64,000 bases of DNA from Kalmusia sp. IMI 367209 (lineage: Eukaryota > Ascomycota > Dothideomycetes > Pleosporales > Didymosphaeriaceae): positions 2,418,001-2,482,000 of the forward strand of contig JAPEUQ010000001.1 in NCBI GenBank assembly GCA_027946365.1, given 5' to 3'. This document shows positions 58,164 through 64,000 of this stretch, one piece after another; position 1 is the stretch's first letter, and each line of letters starts with the position of its first letter. The notes beneath the pieces were generated by a model. It was given only the letters and a program-made list of their open reading frames with translations. It was not told the DNA's origin and did no database searches. The translations under genes were made by a program, and so were the position numbers.

Positions 58164-59149
58164 CTACTTTTGCTTCTCTTCTTGCTCCTTGGATAGGCGG
58201 TCGTGTTCGTCAATGTCTGTAGCCTCCCAGGGGTAGCAGATCCACTCGTCACCGACCGTCTTGGCTGCCAAATACCTTCCCTGCACAACGTCTTCTGGGA
58301 GAAGACCCTTCTTGGTCTTATCCTTGTTGTGTAATACGAAGATGCTGAAGCGCGTTTTCTCGCCTTCCCTGCCGAGCTTCTTCTGTGCCTCGATGACGTC
58401 TTTCTCGAGCTCCTTGACAGCGTACTCGAGTGTCGTCCGTGTGTCATCTACCTCGTCTACGATGAGGATATTCTTGCCGATGAGATTCGCCATCTCGAGC
58501 GAGGAGAGGTCCAGCCATTGCGTGCGGGTGACTTTGGTGCCGGGCTGCTCAACGGCATCAGTGCCGAGGGATTCGTACAGGGAGAGACCGATGGCCTGGA
58601 TGGGAATGTTTGGCGAGCCTGGTTTCTTCAAGAAGGATCTGTGCGGCAATTGTCAGACATTGTGCTCTTCCATCTTCGTGTATCATCGTAGGTGCTCAGG
58701 TAGCAGATATGACACCTACCGCAGAATGCGTGCCGGAACATAGCCTCCACCGCCAATGGCCACCATGAGCTGTGGCTTGAAATCATCCAAAATGCGCTCC
58801 GCCGAGTTTTGGCACAACTTGTGCACCTAACAGTACGGACATGTTATTAGCACACATTTCCTCATACAATACGGACGGTAGATGGCGGGTAAATGGGAAG
58901 AATAGAATAGCAAGGCGCCGCACAGCTGCATATGATGGGCTTTTAAGAGCAGAGAATAGGCGCCATCGGTCATGCGCGCGCACGGCATGAGGTCCATCCG
59001 GCCACTGGGGACAAGGCGAGACAGGCACGAATAGGTATTGCAGTAGACGCATCTGCCTGCACCACGCTCGTGCCGTTTCAAGTGTGTAGTAACGGTGACA
59101 GATGAGCTGCACGTACCTGGTTATATGTAACGTAGATCTTCTCAACCAT
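58164..59149 (-). CDS. purine phosphoribosyltransferase (xanthine/hypoxanthine-guanine type)
   Basis: Three exons, 59149-59117 (11 codons), 58826-58720 and 58638-58164, with introns of 290 and 81 nt, give 204 aa. The opening MVEKIYVTYNQVHKLCQNSAE, the GGGGYVPARILR loop and the PRPP-binding motif ILIVDEVDDTRTT mark the small fungal Xpt1/Hpt1-like PRTases, which salvage xanthine, hypoxanthine or guanine with PRPP. FVLHNKDKTKKG and the EWICYPWE segment are also family features. I cannot separate the Xpt1 and Hpt1 roles from sequence alone. The 290-nt first intron is by far the longest confidently placed here and contains an antisense-like open stretch, probably meaningless. Confidence 0.9.
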
Positions 59150-59529
59150 CTTGTCGGCGCGTCGAGGTGTAGTCGGAGAGGCGTGGAAGGGGCTGTGGAA
59201 GCTCTCGAAAATTTCTTGACGGGTTAGAGAGTCAACGAAGAAAAGAATCGGAGGCTGCCGCCTCAGACCGCGGCAGTGGGGCGGACATGAGCCCCGCGCT
59301 AACGCTGTTGGGATAGCTGCGGGGTGAATCTTGTGGAATCGAGTCGCTTCGCATATGCAGGGCGCAAATTAGGCATGTGCTTGAGCAAAATCCATCTGTC
59401 AAACATTGGCTGCAGGTCACCCCGTGAAGTAGCATCATGAGAATGCCGTAGCGCTCCGATTATAGAATATAGATTTCATTCAAATGCAAAGGTATTCGCT
59501 AAGCGGCGGGGCAGCTCAAAGCACTTTTC
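59150..59529. other. short intergenic region
   Basis: Promoter and leader of the phosphoribosyltransferase and 3' end of the F-box gene, both minus strand. Nothing else is seen. Confidence 0.5.
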
Positions 59530-61505
59530 TCAGCTGGTTTCTGTCGTCTGAGCCCAAGGCATGAGGCTGGTGTTCGACACTGTCACGAAAGGGAAAACGT
59601 AAATCCTATCCAAGGCCAACACTACCGCGAACTTATCGTTGAGCAAAAGCTTTGTATCCATAAGGGATACTACTGCATCAGCTTTGTCCAGGAACGGTGG
59701 TGTCCGTAAGTTGGGTTTTCCACTATGCTGTATCAGCGAGGTATAAGATGGAGTCGATATCTTGGTCATTGTGAAGAAAGCGTACTACTTGCGGAAGATA
59801 GGAATACGTACTTAGTACCCAAGTGCACGAACGTCATACATATTGTATCCTCGCCGGCCCGTCGCATGTCATGATCGCGTGCTTGGTAGAAAGAGTCTTT
59901 CCACCACGAAGTATTGACGTGCTCTGACCAAAGTGAGTCATGGTAGGGATTTGGACAGTCCGGGACTGTGAACATCTGCAGGTTTTCGTCGAAATGAAAA
60001 CCCATGGCATGGCCATCGTGATTATAACGAGCAAATAGTTGAACATGGAAGCCACCGCACCTGTCCACAGGTCGCATCTCGGTTATAGAGGCCCCTGCAA
60101 GATTCGACGCTCCAGTAGGAATTGGGACATTGAATTTGTTGCGTTGAAGAAGCTGCCCTTCAAACGAGATGTTGGAGTAATGAATGGCCATGTCCTGGGC
60201 ATGGTGACTGCACCATCGAGCTTCGCATGTCAATGTCGCGAACAAGGTGAAAGTTTGCGATCGAGGATTAGGAAGAATCTTTATCTCCAAGCACAGTTGG
60301 AGGCTATAGATGTTTAGATATTAGCACACGTCTTTGAAAAATATGCACATGCTTGTTCGACGCCCTTACGGGCCCGAAAGACTAGGGACAGGCCACGCGC
60401 GTGATATTCGTCTCGAGGCTACATGGCCTGCAACGTGTGCCCAGACCTTTGTCCTATGGCTGTTTCACTGTCAAGGTGGGTGCGCATACTTGTCTATAGC
60501 GTGGTCAAAGAGAGGCTGATCCAGTCTCAGCGTTGTGCCCCTCTGCGAATCTAGGTTCCAAATATATACCTCGACGTGTCCGTCGACGAGACCACCACAT
60601 ATAATAGTGCGGTCCCGACAGGTATTGACCACGCACAGTGCGTTAGGTAGTCGGAACTTTGCCTTCTGGACACCGGACAAGTCAAAGACGTAACACTTTT
60701 GGTACGAAGTTGTCCACATGGCAACCAGGTGATCAGAGGCAGCGACGCGCATTATCTGTTCTCTACCATCTGCACAGGCTGTCCATACCTTACCAGTGCG
60801 AAGATTCGTCACGCGCAATACCCGAGGATCGGAGGTTTCAATGAGAAAGTCTTCCACTAAATCAACCTGATGGTAAACAGGCGTTCCGTGGGGATGATCT
60901 GGCTTCGTTTTGATCACTGTAACATGGTTTCCGGTCCGAAATCTATGGATACTCCGAGCTGCTTGCACGTAGTCTTCATAACTGGCGTCTTCGAAGCTCA
61001 CCGTGCCGTCGTACCACGCCTTGAGGCTACGTTTCATTATATCGGTGCCTCGCAGCAGGTTGTACCAGCGTCGCGAGACCTAGGTTGGCCATGTTAGCCA
61101 GGTGTGCTGAAGCTGGCATCACAGGCACATGCAGGTCGAGTTGGACATGTCATGATTGATTCAAGCGGGTATTTTCACGAAACGGACGCAGGTACAAAGT
61201 TCAAGCGCCCGGACCAATGTTCACTGAGGGAAGGTGCAGGTGCAGGTGCAGGTGCATGGACAGGAGACTCTTACGCTTTGGAGGCGAAACGGCGTCGAAG
61301 TGTCGAGATAGGAGAAGACGTGGATTGCGAGCTCGGCGGGCAAAGCGCCCAGGATGTCGAGGTGGAAGGATTTCGCGTTCGCCAGGGCCTGCATCTGCCG
61401 CCACTCGCCAGGCGAAAAGTGGTCGACGAGGGCGACGAGGGCTTCTTTCCGCGCGGCCGGCGTCTGGAGGGCCCTAAAGGCGGAAATAAAGGCGGGCGTT
61501 GACAT
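59530..61505 (-). CDS. F-box protein with beta-propeller-like body
   Basis: Four exons, 61505-61275, 61079-60490, 60303-59812 and 59722-59530, with introns of 195, 186 and 89 nt, encode 501 aa. An N-terminal helix precedes the F-box (ILGALPAELAIHVFSYLD, completed across intron 1 as FRLQSVSRRWYNLLRG). The rest shows repeating WD-like blades, e.g. VLRVTNLRTGKVWTA, DHLVAMWTTSYQKCYVFDL and TIICGGLVDGHVEVYIWNL. It likely acts as a substrate adaptor of an SCF ubiquitin ligase, binding Skp1 by the F-box. The last junction (AG at 59724-59723) is the least certain; it was chosen because it keeps phase. Introns 1 and 2 are longer than average; intron 1 holds a (GGTGCA)4 repeat. Confidence 0.82.
61233..61256 (+). 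repeat. (GGTGCA)4 tandem repeat in F-box intron 1
   Basis: Four perfect 6-bp copies lie just inside the 5' part of intron 1 of the minus-strand F-box gene. Confidence 0.85.
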
Positions 61506-63210
61506 GGTGTCCGTGTTGGTATTGGTGGTGGTGGTGGTGGTGGGGATGGGCGGTTGTCAGCACGCGTTCGAGGGTGGAGCTAAACAAAGACCTGGAGGGC
61601 CCGTGCGCCGCGATCGGCAAAGCGCAGAAGCTGGACGATCTCCACGTCTGCAGAACGAGAAGGTGTCGCGCTACGGTCGCCTACGGTATTTCTCACAGGC
61701 TCGTGGCACATGGCGTTCGAGAAGGCCCTGCGAAACGGCCTCGGGCAGTGTGTGCAGCGATCCATCGGGGCTACTTCGGTGGACCTCCCCCTTCCCACCC
61801 CCCGCTCTCTCTTCACGACGACTCGCAGACGCGCATTCTTTGCACCTATGCGCATGGCGGACAGACGACGCAGCAGCGGCAATGGCAGCAGAGACAGGCA
61901 GGAGACAAGCAGAGCGGTGGTGAGAAGGAATAGCAGCCGTCTGCTATAGAGGCCCCAGGCGGCGGTTTCAGCGGCGCAAAGGGCGCCGACCGAGGGCAGG
62001 ATGCTTCGGAGCAGGGGCCAGGGTCGCGGTGCCATGGGCTCTCCCGCCCACCAGCAGCAGCAGCAGCGTGCAAAAAAGGCCGCTCGAGTCTGGCTCTGGC
62101 GGCTCACGGCGTCGACATGGTGTGGAGCTTCGCGGCGGGCCTACAACGGCAGTCAGGCCGTTCCCAGAAGCCAGCGTGTGTGCATGCGGTCGTCTGCCGA
62201 CAGCTGAGCCGTCGTTGGGGGAGGGGGGGGGGAGTGGTTTTGCTCTGGTTGAACCATTGAACCATCAGAGCCCCAGCCGTCGCCGGCGCCTGACTGACAG
62301 CCGTCCAGCTCGTGCACGCGCGCGCAGGAGCCTCTGGATGCTCTGTTGCCCGCCGCGTCCCTTTCCCACGATCGCCCCGGCCCAAGGCCTGGCACCCATT
62401 GCGCAAGCCCCCCCAAGCCTGCCAGCACTGTTGGCTCTCGTGGCCCTCTTCCCCCCCGTGGTCTGTGTGCCTGCGCGTGCCTGCGCGTGCGAGGAGACAT
62501 CTGCGACACGCCCACTGCCGCGGGCCGCTGTACACACGGTAGTCGTCCCAAATCGACCTCCTCCAGGGCCACTTCGACACGCCGCGCCCATCCTCCTCCT
62601 CCTCCTCCTGCTCTGGACCTGCATCAGGACAGCCGCGCCGCCGCCGCCAGAAGACGCACGCTCCGGCCTTCCCTGCGTCCATCACTTGCTGCAGGATCCA
62701 CGCCTCTCCTGCCCTTCTCCTGACCCTTCCCTGGGGGCTTCCTGGGCTCAACGGCCTTCCCGATCCGACGACAAGCAGCTGGGGCCTCTGCTGGGGCCTC
62801 TGCTCGACATCTGGAACGCCCGCGCGTCCCCTAAAGATCCCCCATCCTCCCCATCTCACGGCCCGCCAGCCAGAACCGTTCCGCTCCCGCCGTGGAAAGC
62901 TTTGTGGAGCTGCAGTCGAATGCCCTCCGAACCAGCCCTCCGCCATCCGTTGCGCCTCGTATTATGCCCTTCAAGACGCCCCGCCCGCCCTGCCTTGTTG
63001 ATCGCCTGCCCGTCTCTGGTCCCTCCTCTACCCGCGACCCTCTGTGCGGGCCGACCTATAGATTGCTGCGCCGGTGCCCGCCGCGCAAGCTGCCTTCTCA
63101 CTTCGTAGCCCGACACTTGACTAATAACCACAACCACCAATACCACCACCACCACCACCACCACCACCACTACTACCACCACAATCGCCTGTCCACTGCT
63201 GAGCGCAGTC
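61506..63210. promoter_or_regulatory. GC-rich divergent promoter and long leader of the HSF-type gene
   Basis: A 1.7-kb spacer between the divergent F-box and HSF-type genes. It is GC-rich and crowded with short tandem repeats: (GGT)6 at 61524, (CAG)5 at 62052, (TCC)6 near 62591, a duplicated 12-mer CTGGGGCCTCTG at 62779-62802, and (ACC)9 at 63142. Very long frames occur on both strands (359 codons plus, 280 codons minus, overlapping), but they are low complexity and without domains, as expected in GC-rich sequence. Long leaders are known for fungal HSF/Sfl-type regulators. Confidence 0.5.
63142..63168 (+). repeat. (ACC)9 microsatellite in HSF leader
   Basis: Nine perfect ACC copies end about 42 nt before the ATG at 63211. 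The plus strand around it is A/C-rich and almost free of G. Confidence 0.85.
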
Positions 63211-64000
63211 ATGGCCTCTGTCGCCGAAGCTCGTCGAAGCCCCTTCTCCGCCGAACCTCACCAGCAAACACTGCACAAGTCTATACCCATCCTGCCCTCC
63301 TCGACCAGCTCATCGCATCTCGCGCCGTCGCGGGACCCAATGGACATCACTCCCTCCGCCCTCCCCACCATGGGTCCGCCCATGCTGAACAGCCCGGTGG
63401 GCGACCGCAACGTCGCGAACCAAGACCAGCAGAACACAAACGGTGACGCGGAGGGCAAGGTCGCAAACGGCAATGGCATTGCTACGCCCGTTGGAGCTGC
63501 AGCCGCAGCCCAGCAGCCCAAGGTAGTGCAGACTGCCTTCATTCACAAGCTATATAAGTGCGCACCCTCAATCCAAGTGTGCGCATCGCTCATACTAATG
63601 CGATTGCAGCATGCTCGAAGATCAGAGCATACAGCACCTGATATCGTGGTCGAGCACGAACGAGAGCTTTGTCATGTCCCCTTCAAGCGACTTCTCCAAA
63701 GTACTGTCGTACGTAGATCGGGAGCTTTGACCGCTTTTTAATCTATCTAACCGGGTTTCCAGATCGTACTTCAAGCACACTAATATTTCCTCATTCGTCC
63801 GTCAGCTGAACATGTATGGCTTTCATAAAGGCAAGGACTCACCAATATGAGGTACTATGGAACGCTGTTGACAAGTATGTAGTGAGCGATGTGTTTCACA
63901 CAGGCTCTCCCGACTCGCCGCTGTGGGAATTCAAGCACGGCAACGGCAACTTCAAGCGAGGAGATCTGGTAGGTCTGCGCGAGATCAAGCGACGCGCCTC
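63211..64000 (+). CDS. HSF-type transcription factor, partial at right edge
   Basis: Exons 63211-63557, 63610-63708, 63763-63830 and 63883 to beyond 64000; introns 52, 54 and 52 nt. The N-terminal 105 residues are disordered (Ser/Pro/Ala-rich). The HSF DNA-binding domain begins at FIHKLYNMLEDQSIQHLISW and continues with SFVMSPSSDFSKVLSSYFKH, the recognition helix NISSFVRQLNMYGFHK, and VSDVFHTGSPDSPLWEFKHG, then FKRGDLVGLREIKRRAS. This is the heat-shock factor fold, bound to GAA/TTC elements. Three introns interrupt it, and the third uses a GC donor (GCAAGG at 63831). The window ends inside or just after the domain, so trimerisation and activation regions are not seen. It could be Hsf1 itself or an Sfl1-like paralogue. 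Confidence 0.9.

Noticed and set aside
62029..63108. Plus-strand 359-codon frame and its 280-codon antisense partner
   Set aside because: GC-rich, low-complexity and mutually overlapping, in the leader of the HSF-type gene; no domain or splice partner.

Overview
The window is nuclear DNA from a filamentous ascomycete (Pezizomycotina; Dothideomycetes would fit, but that is inference). Genes are interrupted by short GT-AG introns, mostly 45-60 nt with CTRAC-like branch points. They sit on both strands without operons and belong to typical filamentous-fungal families: two Zn2Cys6 regulators, a GH55 glucanase, an Rds1-like ferritin-fold protein, an NmrA-like oxidoreductase, Mcp1 and an HSF-type factor. 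I built gene models by joining frames across splice sites and checking that the phase closes. Exon coordinates are given in each entry.

Layout. 0.4-7.8 kb: small or disordered proteins of unknown role (coiled-coil/RS protein, spliced two-TM miniprotein, Ser-rich protein, nuclear-looking coiled-coil protein, short coiled-coil protein). 8.0-11.0 kb: divergent NmrA-like oxidoreductase and Zn2Cys6 regulator. 11.4-16.2 kb: Rds1-like secreted protein and tRNA methyltransferase Trm1 on the minus strand. 16.8-18.1 kb: conserved fungal membrane protein. 19.5-22.1 kb: a small secreted crystallin-like protein whose frame breaks at a C run, then a 131-aa minus-strand protein. 22.7-26.9 kb: divergent maltose-type permease and GH13 maltase, a compact MAL-type locus. 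26.9-28.8 kb: divergent Mcp1 and a C2H2 protein. 30.2-32.8 kb: Prp4-type splicing kinase. 32.8-37.8 kb: gene-poor. 37.8-39.25 kb: second Zn2Cys6 regulator without a visible start codon. 41.8-43.8 kb: large disordered protein. 45.3-47.1 kb: Dap1/cytochrome b5-like protein and an 81-aa HMG/AT-hook protein. 49.4-53.7 kb: secreted nucleoside hydrolase and GH55 glucanase. 55.6-61.5 kb: hotdog thioesterase, inositol monophosphatase, purine phosphoribosyltransferase and F-box protein. 61.5-63.2 kb: GC-rich, microsatellite-rich leader of an HSF-type factor that runs off the right edge and contains a GC-AG intron.

Functional links. The permease/maltase pair is the clearest unit: uptake of an alpha-glucoside and its cytosolic hydrolysis from a shared promoter. 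The NmrA/Zn2Cys6 divergent pair is a plausible small regulatory module. I found no transposon with intact ORFs, no tRNA or rRNA gene, no CRISPR and no complete secondary-metabolite cluster. I see no clearly new multi-gene system. The most promising unknowns are the spliced miniproteins and several odd splice or frame situations.
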